Below, piece by piece: positions 1 through 7,543 of a stretch of DNA of 64,000 nucleotides. The notes below the pieces were generated by a model. That model was not told the DNA's origin. It saw only the letters and a program-made list of their open reading frames with translations, and searched no databases. The position numbers and the translations under genes were made by a program. The DNA is taken from contig NZ_JANHDM010000005.1 in NCBI RefSeq assembly GCF_024494685.1, forward strand, positions 1 through 64,000, given 5' to 3'. Position 1 is the first letter of the stretch; every line of letters starts with the position of its first letter. Source of the stretch: Halorubrum rubrum (lineage in GTDB: Archaea; Halobacteriota; Halobacteria; Halobacteriales; Haloferacaceae).

Positions 1-246
1 GAAGCAAGGACCGCAGGAACGAGCGGAGCGAGTGACGAGGACCACAGCGAGCCGCGCGAGTCCTCGCGACTGGGGCTTTGGGGATCGTCACCGCGACAGC
101 AAGGGTCCCGTTCTACTCACCCCGATCCCCACCAAAACACCCGTACCACAAGCAGACAGTATAGACTGTCCGTTTCGAACGAGAACGTGTCTGATGAAGT
201 GAAAATCGACGAGGTCGACTGCGACGACGCTGCCTGCGACTCGAGC
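1..246. other. No gene; window edge with one inverted repeat
   Basis: I see no convincing coding frame before the Usp gene that ends at 247. Arms CGAGGAC (36-42) and GTCCTCG (60-66) form a 7 bp inverted repeat with a GC-rich spacer, which could be a transcript hairpin of a gene lying off the left edge. The stretch from about 135 to 185 is comparatively AT-rich. No start codon with a ribosome site or TATA box was found. Confidence 0.5.
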
Positions 247-696
247 TCAGCCCGAGACGGTCGTCTTCACGATGCTCACCGGCGCGGGCGACTGTCGAGA
301 GACGCGTTCCGTGACGGAGCCGAGCATCCGCCGGTACTCACCCGGCCGCGTCTTCGATCCCATCACGGTGAGGTCGATGTCCTCGCGGTCGATGTACCGG
401 AGGATCGCCTCGTCCGGCTTTCCGTACACGAGGTCGGTCACGACCTCGACGCCCGCGCTCGCCGCGCGCTCCGCGACCGCCTCGAGCGCGTCGCGGCCGT
501 TGTCCTCGAGGGTCTCCTCCGCTCCCTCGGAGCCGTCCACGAACTCGTCGCCGGAGTAGGCGTTGACGATGTCGCTGTCGACGACGTAGAGCACGTGGAG
601 CGTGGCGTCGTAGCGGTCGGCCGCGTCGATGGCGTGGTCGGTCGCGCGGTCGACGCCCTTCGTGCCGTCCGTCGGGAACAGTATTCGATCGTACAT
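247..696 (-). CDS. Universal stress protein (UspA family), single domain
   Basis: A 149-residue single-domain Usp protein, the usual length. It opens MYDRILFPTDGT, the typical first beta strand and loop of the alpha/beta nucleotide-binding fold. It closes with MGSKTRPGEYRRMLGSVTERV (about residues 117-137), which matches the Usp ATP-binding G-x-G / GS pattern in a slightly altered form. An in-frame upstream ATG at 783 would add 29 unstructured residues and is rejected, because a TATA-like TTTTATT lies 25-31 bp before the ATG at 696, implying a leaderless transcript. Cytoplasmic; probably binds ATP or AMP. It is divergent from the amidohydrolase at 816 with no obvious functional link. Family call is secure; the specific role is unknown. 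Confidence 0.92.
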   Translation of the reverse strand: MYDRILFPTDGTKGVDRATDHAIDAADRYDATLHVLYVVDSDIVNAYSGDEFVDGSEGAEETLEDNGRDALEAVAERAASAGVEVVTDLVYGKPDEAILRYIDREDIDLTVMGSKTRPGEYRRMLGSVTERVSRQSPAPVSIVKTTVSG

Positions 697-720
697 GTGC
701 GAGGGTTCGTCCGGTGACCG

Positions 721-727
721 AATAAAA
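721..727 (-). promoter_or_regulatory. TATA-like box for the Usp gene
   Basis: Read on the minus strand this is TTTTATT, 25-31 bp upstream of the ATG at 696. That is the spacing of haloarchaeal leaderless promoters and it decides the start codon. Confidence 0.5.
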
Positions 728-783
728 GGTGTGCCCGGTTCCCGGACCGGGAGAGCGAGAGGATTCGTCAGGGTCCGCCCCAA

Positions 784-796
784 ACGGTTAATCCGT
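784..796 (+). promoter_or_regulatory. TATA-like box inside a short inverted repeat, amidohydrolase promoter
   Basis: ACGG-TTAAT-CCGT: an AT-rich core at 788-792, 24-28 bp before the ATG at 816, framed by 4 bp complementary GC arms. A purine-rich GGGAGGA at 805-811 also precedes the start, so either leaderless or Shine-Dalgarno initiation is possible. Confidence 0.4.
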
Positions 797-815
797 CCCG
801 CGCGGGAGGACGTTC

Positions 816-2420
816 ATGAGCGAAGCCGCGGACCGGGTCTTCCTGAACGGGGAGGTCCACACGCTAGCCGAGCCCGACGAGACCCACGAGGCGGTCGCCG
901 TCCGCGACGGCGAGGTCGTCCGGCTCGGCCGGACGTACGACGTCGAGTTCCTCGCCGGCGTCGACACCGACGTCGTCGACCTCGCGGGACGCGTCCTCCT
1001 GCCGGGGTTCGTCGACGCGCACACGCATCTGACGACCGTCGGGCGGTCGCTCGTCCACGCGGACCTCTCCGCGGCCGACTCGCCCGCTGAGGCGATCGAT
1101 CTGCTGACGGAACGGGCCGAGGAACTGGAGGGGGCGGACGGAGACGCCGCCGATCCCGCCGCCGCCGCCGCCGACCCCGCGACGGAGTGGGCGCTCGGCT
1201 ACGGCTACGACGAGTCGACGTGGGAGGAAAAGCGGTACCTGACGCGGGACGACCTCGACCGCGTCTCGACCGACCGCCCGGTGGCCGCGTTCCGCGAGGA
1301 CATGCACGTCGCCGCGGTCAACGGGGTCGTCCTCGATCGGTTCGCCGACGCGCTGGAGTCGGTCCCCGAGGAAACCGTCCCGACCGATGACGCGGGCGAG
1401 CCGACGGGCGTCCTCCTCGAGAGCGCGATCGACCCGGTCTACGAGGCGGTCGAGCCCGGCGTGGCGGGGACGCGCGCGGCCGTCGAGGCGGGCCTCGAAC
1501 TCTGCGCCGAACGGGGGATCACGGCCTTTCACGACATGGTCCGGGACTCGCACGCTCCGCGGGTCTACCGCGACCTCGACGCGGAGGGAAAGCTGACCGC
1601 GCGCGTCCGGATCAACTACTGGACCGACCACCTGGACGCGCTCCGGGAGGTGGGGCTCGCGACGAACGCGGGATCGGCGTTCGTCCGGACGGGCGCGATC
1701 AAGTCGTTCACCGACGGGAGCTTCGGCGGCCGGACCGCCCGGCTCTCCGAGCCGTACGCCGACGACCCGGAGGAGACCGGCCAGTGGGTTATCGAGCCCG
1801 CCGAACTCGACGAGTGGGTGCGCGAGGCCACCGAGGCGGGCTACCAGTTCACGGCCCACGCCATCGGCGACGAGGCGATCCGGGCGACCCTCGACGCCTA
1901 CGAGGGGGCGGCCGCGGGCGATCCGGGCGCGGACCGCCACCGAATCGAGCACGTCGAACTCGCAGACGACGACGCCGTCGAGCGGCTCGCGGACACGGGC
2001 GTCGTCGCGAGCGTCCAGCCGAACTTCCTGAAGTGGGCACGGGAGGACGGGCTCTACGAGGCGCGCCTCGGCGAGGAGCGCACCGCGGAGACCAACCGCT
2101 ACCGCGAGATGCTCGACGCGGGCGTCCGGCTCGCGTTCGGCTCCGACGGGATGCCGATGGGCCCCCTCCTCGGGATCCACCACGCCGTCAACGCCCCCGC
2201 GGCGGGCCAGCGGCTCTCGGTGACGGAGGCGCTCCGTGCGTACACCCGCGGGGCGGCGTACGCCGGCTTCGACGAGGACCGGCTGGGCACCGTCGAGGTC
2301 GGCAAGCGCGCCGACTTCGTCGTCTTAGAGGAGTCGCCGTGGGAGAACCCGGAGACGATCCGCGACGTCGACGTGGCGATGACGGTCGTCGACGGCGAGG
2401 TCGTTCACGACGCGCGCTGA
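816..2420 (+). CDS. Amidohydrolase family 3 protein (YtcJ/NfdA-like)
   Basis: A 534-residue metal-dependent hydrolase of the amidohydrolase superfamily, normal length for the YtcJ/N-substituted formamide deformylase group. The N-terminal composite beta domain carries DRVFLNGEVHT; the TIM barrel starts with GFVDAHTHL (HxH metal ligands, about residues 66-74). Further metal and active-site candidates are the TAHAIGDEA segment (about 346-354), the HRIEHVELAD segment (about 372-381) and AFGSDGMPMG (about 442-451). The C-terminus returns to the beta domain with GKRADFVVLEESPW. Cytoplasmic. Substrate cannot be read from sequence; relatives act on amides, formamides or cyclic ureas. Convergent with trpG across a tandem repeat; no operon partner. 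Confidence 0.88.
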   Translation: MSEAADRVFLNGEVHTLAEPDETHEAVAVRDGEVVRLGRTYDVEFLAGVDTDVVDLAGRVLLPGFVDAHTHLTTVGRSLVHADLSAADSPAEAIDLLTERAEELEGADGDAADPAAAAADPATEWALGYGYDESTWEEKRYLTRDDLDRVSTDRPVAAFREDMHVAAVNGVVLDRFADALESVPEETVPTDDAGEPTGVLLESAIDPVYEAVEPGVAGTRAAVEAGLELCAERGITAFHDMVRDSHAPRVYRDLDAEGKLTARVRINYWTDHLDALREVGLATNAGSAFVRTGAIKSFTDGSFGGRTARLSEPYADDPEETGQWVIEPAELDEWVREATEAGYQFTAHAIGDEAIRATLDAYEGAAAGDPGADRHRIEHVELADDDAVERLADTGVVASVQPNFLKWAREDGLYEARLGEERTAETNRYREMLDAGVRLAFGSDGMPMGPLLGIHHAVNAPAAGQRLSVTEALRAYTRGAAYAGFDEDRLGTVEVGKRADFVVLEESPWENPETIRDVDVAMTVVDGEVVHDAR

Positions 2421-2430
2421 GAAACGGGGC

Positions 2431-2538
2431 GGGAGAGACTGGGTGGGAGCGGGAGAGACTGGGTGGGAGCGGGAGAGACTGGGTGGGAGCGGGAGAGACT
2501 GGGTGGGAGCGGGAGAGACTGGGTGGGAGCGGGAGAGA
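2431..2538 (+). repeat. Perfect 20 bp tandem repeat, 5.4 copies
   Basis: Unit gggagagactgggtgggagc repeated five times without a mismatch (2431-2530), plus an 8 bp partial copy. It fills the space between two convergent genes (amidohydrolase stop 2420, trpG stop 2550). One strand is almost pure purine. No spacer sequences separate the units, so it is not a CRISPR. The perfect identity points to recent slippage expansion. Confidence 0.97.
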
Positions 2539-2549
2539 GGGGACGCGAC

Positions 2550-3182
2550 CTACGCGACCGACTCGAGGAAGTTCCGGATCACGTCGTGACCGACCGCGGT
2601 GAGGACGCTCTCGGGATGGAACTGGACCGCCTCGATCGGGTGATCGCGGTGCCGGATCCCCATCACGACCGGCTCGCCCGCGTGGTCGGTCGTCGCGGTG
2701 ACCGCGAACTCGTCCGGCACCTCCGTGGCGACGAGCGAGTGGTACCGCCCCGCCCGAAAGCCCTGGTCGAGCCCGGCGAAGACGCCCGCGCCGTCGTGGT
2801 CGACCGGGAACGCCTTGCCGTGGACCGGCTCCGGCGCGTGCCCGACCGTGCCGCCGTACTCGTGGACGGCCGCCTCCAGCCCGAGACACACCCCGAGGGT
2901 CGGGACGTCGGGGGACAGCTCCCGGAGCACCGACGCCGAAACCCCGACGTCGCGCTCGTTCTTCGGATGGCCCGGTCCGGGACTGATCACCACGGCGTCG
3001 GGCGCCTCGGACTCGACCGCCGACAGCGACGCGGTGTTCTTCAACACCGCGATGTCGACGTCCTCGCTCGCGTCCTCACCGCCGCCGTCCTCACCGTCTC
3101 CGCCGCCGACCGAGAGCTCCGAGACGTACTCGACGAGGTTGTAGGTGAACGAGTCGAAGTTGTCGACGACGACGACCTTCAT
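2550..3182 (-). CDS. trpG: Anthranilate synthase component II (glutamine amidotransferase)
   Basis: A 210-residue class I glutamine amidotransferase that supplies ammonia from glutamine to TrpE for anthranilate synthesis. It starts MKVVVVDNFDSFTYNLV, the canonical TrpG N-terminus. PGPGHPKN (oxyanion region), GVCLGLEAAVHEYGG (nucleophile Cys; the usual HQ after CLG is replaced by LE, common in haloarchaeal copies) and FHPESVLT (catalytic His/Glu) follow. An acidic insertion of about 17 residues near residue 28 is a haloarchaeal embellishment. Its ATG overlaps the trpE stop by 4 bp (ATGA), so it is the last gene of trpDFEG and translationally coupled. The start at 3182 is clear. Confidence 0.96.
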   Translation of the reverse strand: MKVVVVDNFDSFTYNLVEYVSELSVGGGDGEDGGGEDASEDVDIAVLKNTASLSAVESEAPDAVVISPGPGHPKNERDVGVSASVLRELSPDVPTLGVCLGLEAAVHEYGGTVGHAPEPVHGKAFPVDHDGAGVFAGLDQGFRAGRYHSLVATEVPDEFAVTATTDHAGEPVVMGIRHRDHPIEAVQFHPESVLTAVGHDVIRNFLESVA

Positions 3183-4873
3183 CGGCCCATCCCCTCGATC
3201 CGAGGGTCGTCCTCGCGAACCCGCTCGATCGCGGCGAGGACGCCCTCCATCTTGCGCTCGGTCTCCTCGTACTCCGCGGTCGGGTCGGAGTCGGCGACGA
3301 TCCCCGCGCCGGCGCGGACCGTGATCTCGTCGGTGCCGGCGCGCTCGTCGTCCTCGAAGCCCGTCTCGCCGGAGCCGTCGATCCCCTCGCGTATCGTCGC
3401 CGTCCGGATCACGATCGCGAAGTCCGCGTCGCCGGTCCACGAGTAGTAGCCGACGCCCCCGCCGTACGCCTCCCGCGGGGTCGTCTCGAGGTCGTCGATG
3501 ACCTCCATCGCGCGCACCTTCGGCGCGCCGGTGAGCGTGCCCGCGGGGAACGCCGCCCGCGTGGCGTCGAACGGGTCGCAGTCGGGCGCGAGCGTCCCCG
3601 TCACGGTCGACTCGATGTGCTGGACGTGGCTGTACTTCAACACGTTCATGAACTCCTCGACGCGGACGGACCCCGGCTCGGACACCCGGCGCACGTCGTT
3701 GCGCGCGAGGTCGACGAGCATCGTGTGTTCGGCGCGCTCCTTCCCGTCCGCGAGCATCTCGCCGGCCAGCCGCCGGTCCTCGACCGGGCTCGTCCCGCGG
3801 GGGCAGGTGCCCGCGATCGGGTTCGAGACGACGCGGTCGCCCTTCACCGAGACGAGCGTCTCCGGGCTCGCGCCGACCACCGTCCGGTCGTCGTGGCTGA
3901 GGACGTACATGTACGGCGAGGGGTTGATCTCCCGGAGCGCCGCGTACAGCCCGAGCGGGTCGACGTCGCCGCGGAGCCGCCGGCTCCGGGAGATCACGCC
4001 CTGGTAGATGTCTCCGTCGAGCACGTGGCGTTTCGCGGTCCGGACGGCCTCCTCGTAGGCCGCCTGCGGGTCGGCCTCCTCCTCCCGAACGCGGACGCCG
4101 CCGGGGTCCGGCGGGCCGGCCGCCGCGAGGTCGTCGGCGACGCGGTCCGCCTCCGCGGCGAGTTCGTCGTACACCTTGCCGGGGTCGTCGTCGACGCCGA
4201 CGACCGGCGTGAACACCAGATCGACGGTCCCCTCCTTCTCGTCGAAGACGACTGTCCGCGTCGTCAACAGGAACTCGGCGTCGGGGAACTCGGTCGCCGG
4301 GCGCTCGACGCCGACTTCCTCGAGCCAGAGGTCGTACACCGCCTCGTACGCGAGGAAGCCGACGAAGCCGCCCGAGAGGATCTGCCGGTCCGTCTCGGGG
4401 AAGCCCCGACGGGCGACGTCGGGGAACGCCGCCCGGAGCCGGTCGATGGCGTCGCGGTCGTCGTCGACGCCCCCGTCGTCGGTGTCGGCATCGTCGACCC
4501 CGTCGCCGCCCGCGTCCACGTCGCCGACGAACGTCGCGGCGGGGCCGAGCTCGGTCACTTCGGTGCGGTCCGGGTGGACGGAGACCACCGCCTCGGGGTC
4601 GTAGCCGACGAACGAGTAGCGGGCGTGCCTGTCGGCTTTCCCGCCCGCGGTGAACGCGCCGTCGGGGTCGCTCGAGGCCACCTTCTCGCCGGACTCTAAG
4701 AGGAAGCCGTACGGCTCGTCGCCGACGAGCGTGGCGTACGCCGAGAGCGGGGTCGTCTCGGGGTCGAGCGACGCGGCCGTGCGGACGACGACCGGCCGCT
4801 CGGCGTCCGCGACCAGCTCGACGAACTCGGATCGCGAGCGGTCGAGTACGGTCCGCGGAGCGTCCCCGGTCAT
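3179..4873 (-). CDS. trpE: Anthranilate synthase component I
   Basis: A 564-residue chorismate-binding enzyme that converts chorismate plus ammonia to anthranilate and pyruvate. The N-terminal domain contains LLESGEK (about residue 56), matching the LLES element of tryptophan feedback-inhibited TrpE. The C-terminal chorismate-binding domain has GDIYQGVISR, PSPYMYVL, IAGTCPRG, HTMLVDLARND and FPAGTLTGAPKVRAMEVI. Inserted acidic loops (for example DADTDDGGVDDD) account for extra length. Overlaps trpF upstream and trpG downstream by 4 bp each. Start MTGDAPRTV chosen because it gives the ATGA overlap with trpF. Functions as a heteromer with TrpG. Confidence 0.97.
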   Translation of the reverse strand: MTGDAPRTVLDRSRSEFVELVADAERPVVVRTAASLDPETTPLSAYATLVGDEPYGFLLESGEKVASSDPDGAFTAGGKADRHARYSFVGYDPEAVVSVHPDRTEVTELGPAATFVGDVDAGGDGVDDADTDDGGVDDDRDAIDRLRAAFPDVARRGFPETDRQILSGGFVGFLAYEAVYDLWLEEVGVERPATEFPDAEFLLTTRTVVFDEKEGTVDLVFTPVVGVDDDPGKVYDELAAEADRVADDLAAAGPPDPGGVRVREEEADPQAAYEEAVRTAKRHVLDGDIYQGVISRSRRLRGDVDPLGLYAALREINPSPYMYVLSHDDRTVVGASPETLVSVKGDRVVSNPIAGTCPRGTSPVEDRRLAGEMLADGKERAEHTMLVDLARNDVRRVSEPGSVRVEEFMNVLKYSHVQHIESTVTGTLAPDCDPFDATRAAFPAGTLTGAPKVRAMEVIDDLETTPREAYGGGVGYYSWTGDADFAIVIRTATIREGIDGSGETGFEDDERAGTDEITVRAGAGIVADSDPTAEYEETERKMEGVLAAIERVREDDPRIEGMGR

Positions 4874-5514
4874 GCGACCTCCATCTCGCGGCCCGCGTTG
4901 GCGACGAAGCGGGCGACCGCGTTGTGGTCCTTCCGTCCCTCGACGTGTTCGACGCCGGAGGCCACGTCGACCGCGTACGGGTCCGCGACCCGCACCGCCT
5001 CGGCGACGTTCTCCGCGGTGAGCCCGCCGGCGAGCACGATCGGGACGGTCAGCCGCTCGGCCAGTTCGCCGGTCGCCGCCCAGTCGTGGGTCTCGCCGGT
5101 GCCGCCCGCGCCGGACTCGCGCGTCGAGTCGACGACGAGCGCGTCGGCGACGCCGTCGAACGCCTCGGCGCGCGCCGGATCGGTCGCGTCGATCGCGACC
5201 AGCACCTTCCGTTCCGTCTCCGCGCGGATGAAGCGGACCTCGTCGGGCGTCCACTCGCCGTGTAACTGGAGCGCGTCGGGGCCGATGGTCCGAACGAGTT
5301 CCACCGCGCGCTCGGCCGAGGTCGGCATCGTGACGAGCGTCGCCGTGACGAACGGGGGCACGTCGGCGAGCAGGTCGGCCGCGCGCGCCGGGTCGACCTC
5401 GCGAGGGGTGTCGACCGGAACCTCGGTTATCACGCCGACCGCGTCCGCCCCCGCCTCGACGGCCGCGCGGAGGTCCGCCTCGTCGGTGAACCCGCACACC
5501 TTCACCCGCGCCAT
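4870..5514 (-). CDS. trpF: Phosphoribosylanthranilate isomerase
   Basis: A 214-residue TIM-barrel enzyme converting phosphoribosylanthranilate to CdRP. Landmarks: MARVKVCGFTDEADL (active-site Cys region), ALQLHGEWT, AIDATDPA, IVLAGGLTAENV (phosphate-binding loop) and AVDVASGVE. The ATG at 5514 overlaps the trpD stop as TGATG; a GTG one codon earlier is an alternative start but the coupling favours ATG. Third in biosynthetic order and second in the operon trpD-trpF-trpE-trpG. Length is typical. Confidence 0.96.
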   Translation of the reverse strand: MARVKVCGFTDEADLRAAVEAGADAVGVITEVPVDTPREVDPARAADLLADVPPFVTATLVTMPTSAERAVELVRTIGPDALQLHGEWTPDEVRFIRAETERKVLVAIDATDPARAEAFDGVADALVVDSTRESGAGGTGETHDWAATGELAERLTVPIVLAGGLTAENVAEAVRVADPYAVDVASGVEHVEGRKDHNAVARFVANAGREMEVA

Positions 5515-6578
5515 CACTCGCCCTCCGACCCGGACCCCGTCGCCGCACCAGACCCGGCCGCAGCCGGCTCCGCGGTCGTCCCCTCACAGAGCGCCGCGAA
5601 CTTCTCGGCGGCCGCCCTCGAGTCGATCGCCGCCGCGGCGCGCTCGACGCCCGCCGAAAGCGAGTCGGCCTCGCCGGCGACGTATATCGCCGCGCCCGCG
5701 TTCGCTAAGATCAGGTCGCGTTTCGGTCCCGTCACCGAGCCGTCGACGATGCCGCGGAGGTCCGCCGCGTTCTCCTCAGGCGTTCCCCCCGCGACCGCCT
5801 CGATCGGCGCTCGCTCCACGCCGAGCTCCTCCGGCGTGATCGTGAACTCTCGGACGGTGCCGCCGTCGACCTCGGCGGCGACCGTCTCGTCGTGGATCCC
5901 GATCTCGTCCATCCCCGCGCCGTGGACGACGAGGGCGCGATCGACCGGCATGTGCGCGAGCGCGCGGGCGATCGGGCCGACCAGGTCGGGGTCGTAGACG
6001 CCGAGCAGCTGGGCGTCCGCCCCCGCGGGGTTCGTCAGCGGGCCGAGCACGTTGAATATCGTCCGCATCCCGAGCTCCTTCCGCGGGCCGATGACGGCCT
6101 TCATCGCGGGGTGGAAGACGGGCGCGAGCATGAACCCGATCCCGTCGGCCTCGATGGCGGCCTCGACCGCGGCGGGCTCGGCCTCGACGTTCGCGCCGGC
6201 GACCTCGAGCACGTCGGCGCTGCCGGAGGAGGAGGAGACGGAGTAGTTGCCGTGTTTGGCGATCGGCACGCCCGCGCCCGCGGCGACGATCGCCGCGGTC
6301 GTCGAGACGTTGATCGTGTCGTAGTCGTCGCCGCCGGTCCCGCAGGTGTCGACGAGCGGCGCTCGGTCGGGATCGATCGTCCGGGCCGCGTCGCGCATCC
6401 CTCGGGCGAATCCCGCGATCTCCGCCTCGGTCTCGCCTTTCGCACGCAACGCGGCGAGCAGCGCCCCGATCTGCGCTTCCGTCATCTCCTCGAAGACGAG
6501 CCGCGCGGCCTCGCGCGCCTCCTCGAGCGACAGGTCCTCCCCGTTCGTCACGCGTTCGACCGTGTGCTGAATGTCCAT
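5514..6578 (-). CDS. trpD: Anthranilate phosphoribosyltransferase, first gene of the trp operon
   Basis: A 354-residue class IV phosphoribosyltransferase joining anthranilate to PRPP. The N-terminal helical domain (MDIQHTVERVTNGEDLSL) is followed by the PRPP-binding DTCGTGGDDYDTINVSTT and KHGNYSVSSSSGSADVLE (KHGNRS in most homologues, Tyr here). The catalytic region RTIFNVLGPLTNPA follows. The C-terminus has a short Ala/Ser/Gly-rich tail. Start at 6578 is the first ATG after the promoter at 6581-6636. It leads an operon whose four genes all overlap, the arrangement known as trpDFEG in Haloferax; trpA, trpB and trpC are not in this window. Confidence 0.96.
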   Translation of the reverse strand: MDIQHTVERVTNGEDLSLEEAREAARLVFEEMTEAQIGALLAALRAKGETEAEIAGFARGMRDAARTIDPDRAPLVDTCGTGGDDYDTINVSTTAAIVAAGAGVPIAKHGNYSVSSSSGSADVLEVAGANVEAEPAAVEAAIEADGIGFMLAPVFHPAMKAVIGPRKELGMRTIFNVLGPLTNPAGADAQLLGVYDPDLVGPIARALAHMPVDRALVVHGAGMDEIGIHDETVAAEVDGGTVREFTITPEELGVERAPIEAVAGGTPEENAADLRGIVDGSVTGPKRDLILANAGAAIYVAGEADSLSAGVERAAAAIDSRAAAEKFAALCEGTTAEPAAAGSGAATGSGSEGE

Positions 6579-6580
6579 AA

Positions 6581-6636
6581 TGTTCACCGATGTATGAGTC
6601 CGTGTTGTAATGTACAAGTATGTACACCGATTTAAC
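6581..6636 (-). promoter_or_regulatory. trp operon promoter with 10 bp phased TGTACA-like boxes
   Basis: On the minus strand a GTTAAA box (6631-6636) sits about 53 bp before the trpD ATG. Directly downstream are two perfect TGTACA hexamers at 6611-6616 and 6621-6626. Degenerate versions follow at 6591 (tgtatg) and 6581 (tgttca), all starting at exact 10 bp intervals; the intermediate 6601 position is weak. TGTACA is the TRP-box core bound by the archaeal repressor TrpY in Methanothermobacter. Placement between TATA and the expected transcription start suits repression. Regulator identity here is inference. Confidence 0.6.
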
Positions 6637-6724
6637 CCTGTCGCCGTCGCTGTGCGTTCGGCGCTCGTGGCGACGGTGGCGGCAGATCGGGGGCGGATCG
6701 GGGGCGGACCGCGGGCTCCGGTCG

Positions 6725-7396
6725 TTACTCCTCGACGATCGGCGTCTCGCCGTCGGCCTCGACGACGACCACGGGGACCGCGGACTCGTCGACGACCGTG
6801 TCGGTCGTGGAGCCGAAGACGAGCCGGCCGACGGTCCCCGTTGTCGGCGCGCCGACGACCACGAGGTCGTAGTAGGGCGACTGCTCGACGATCGCCCCGG
6901 CGACCGAGTCGTTTTCGAGGAGCCACCGGTCGACGCGGTCGAACGCGCCGAGCCGGTCGCGAGCGGCGTCGAGGATGCGCTCGCCGGCCGCCTCCTCGGC
7001 GCCGTCCTCGTCCACCGAGTCGGCGTCGGACGCGCCTCCGTCGATCCCGTCGATCGACGGGGTCACGTGGAACAGCTCGAGCCACGCGTCGGTCGCCTCG
7101 GCGACGCGTTTCGCCACGTCGACCGTCACGCCGGAGTGGGGGCCGACCGCGACCGCGACGAGGATCGAGGAGGTCCGTTCCGGTCCGGTCGCGCGATCGG
7201 CCCCGTTCAGCGTCGCGCGCGCCGCGGTCCCGACCGACGCGGCAGCCTCCTCGACGGCCGTCTCCAGCGACGGACCCGTCGCGGGAAGTCGGCTCTCGGT
7301 CGCCGGATCGGTCGGCGTCTCCCCGCCGACGTCACCGACGCCCTCGCCGACCCCGCCGCCCTCACCGCTCCCGTCGTCGGCGTCGCTCCCGTACAT
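6725..7396 (-). CDS. Usp-like protein with acidic N-terminal extension
   Basis: A 223-residue protein. Residues 1-75 are Gly/Asp/Glu-rich and low complexity. Residues 76-216 form a Usp-like domain: ILVAVAVGPHSGVTVDVAKRV as the first strand, LLENDSVAGAIVEQSPYYDLVVVGAP, and a closing TTGTVGRLVFGSTTDTVV in place of the canonical GSVTE loop. The sequence style resembles the Usp modules that haloarchaea attach to transporters, here free-standing. A TTTATC box lies 25-30 bp before the ATG (7421-7426 on the minus strand), implying a leaderless transcript. Cytoplasmic; ligand unknown. It lies just upstream of the trp promoter in the same direction, separated by about 145 bp. Confidence 0.8.
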   Translation of the reverse strand: MYGSDADDGSGEGGGVGEGVGDVGGETPTDPATESRLPATGPSLETAVEEAAASVGTAARATLNGADRATGPERTSSILVAVAVGPHSGVTVDVAKRVAEATDAWLELFHVTPSIDGIDGGASDADSVDEDGAEEAAGERILDAARDRLGAFDRVDRWLLENDSVAGAIVEQSPYYDLVVVGAPTTGTVGRLVFGSTTDTVVDESAVPVVVVEADGETPIVEE

Positions 7397-7420
7397 ACCC
7401 TACGCGTCAGACAGACGCAT

Positions 7421-7426
7421 GATAAA
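7421..7426 (-). promoter_or_regulatory. TATA-like box of the second Usp gene
   Basis: TTTATC on the minus strand, 25-30 bp before the ATG at 7396; supports that start and a leaderless message. Confidence 0.5.
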
Positions 7427-7543
7427 TCCCGATGGTCGTTCCCGTTTCGGTATTCCGCCGAGCCCCGCTCCGTGGGTCTCTGGTCGTCCTTCCCCCCTCG
7501 AGGGCGGGGTCGGACCCGTCCGGAACGGAAGCCGCCGGCGTTC

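Noticed and set aside
864-2183. A 439-codon minus-strand frame opposite the amidohydrolase
   Set aside because: Antisense to a gene with clear metal-binding motifs; composition is typical of antisense reading.
2431-2538. CRISPR array
   Set aside because: Direct tandem units without spacers and no cas genes in the window.
7480-7540. Rho-independent style terminator CCCCCTCGAGGGCGGGG
   Set aside because: A GC palindrome without a T-run; common by chance in DNA of this composition.
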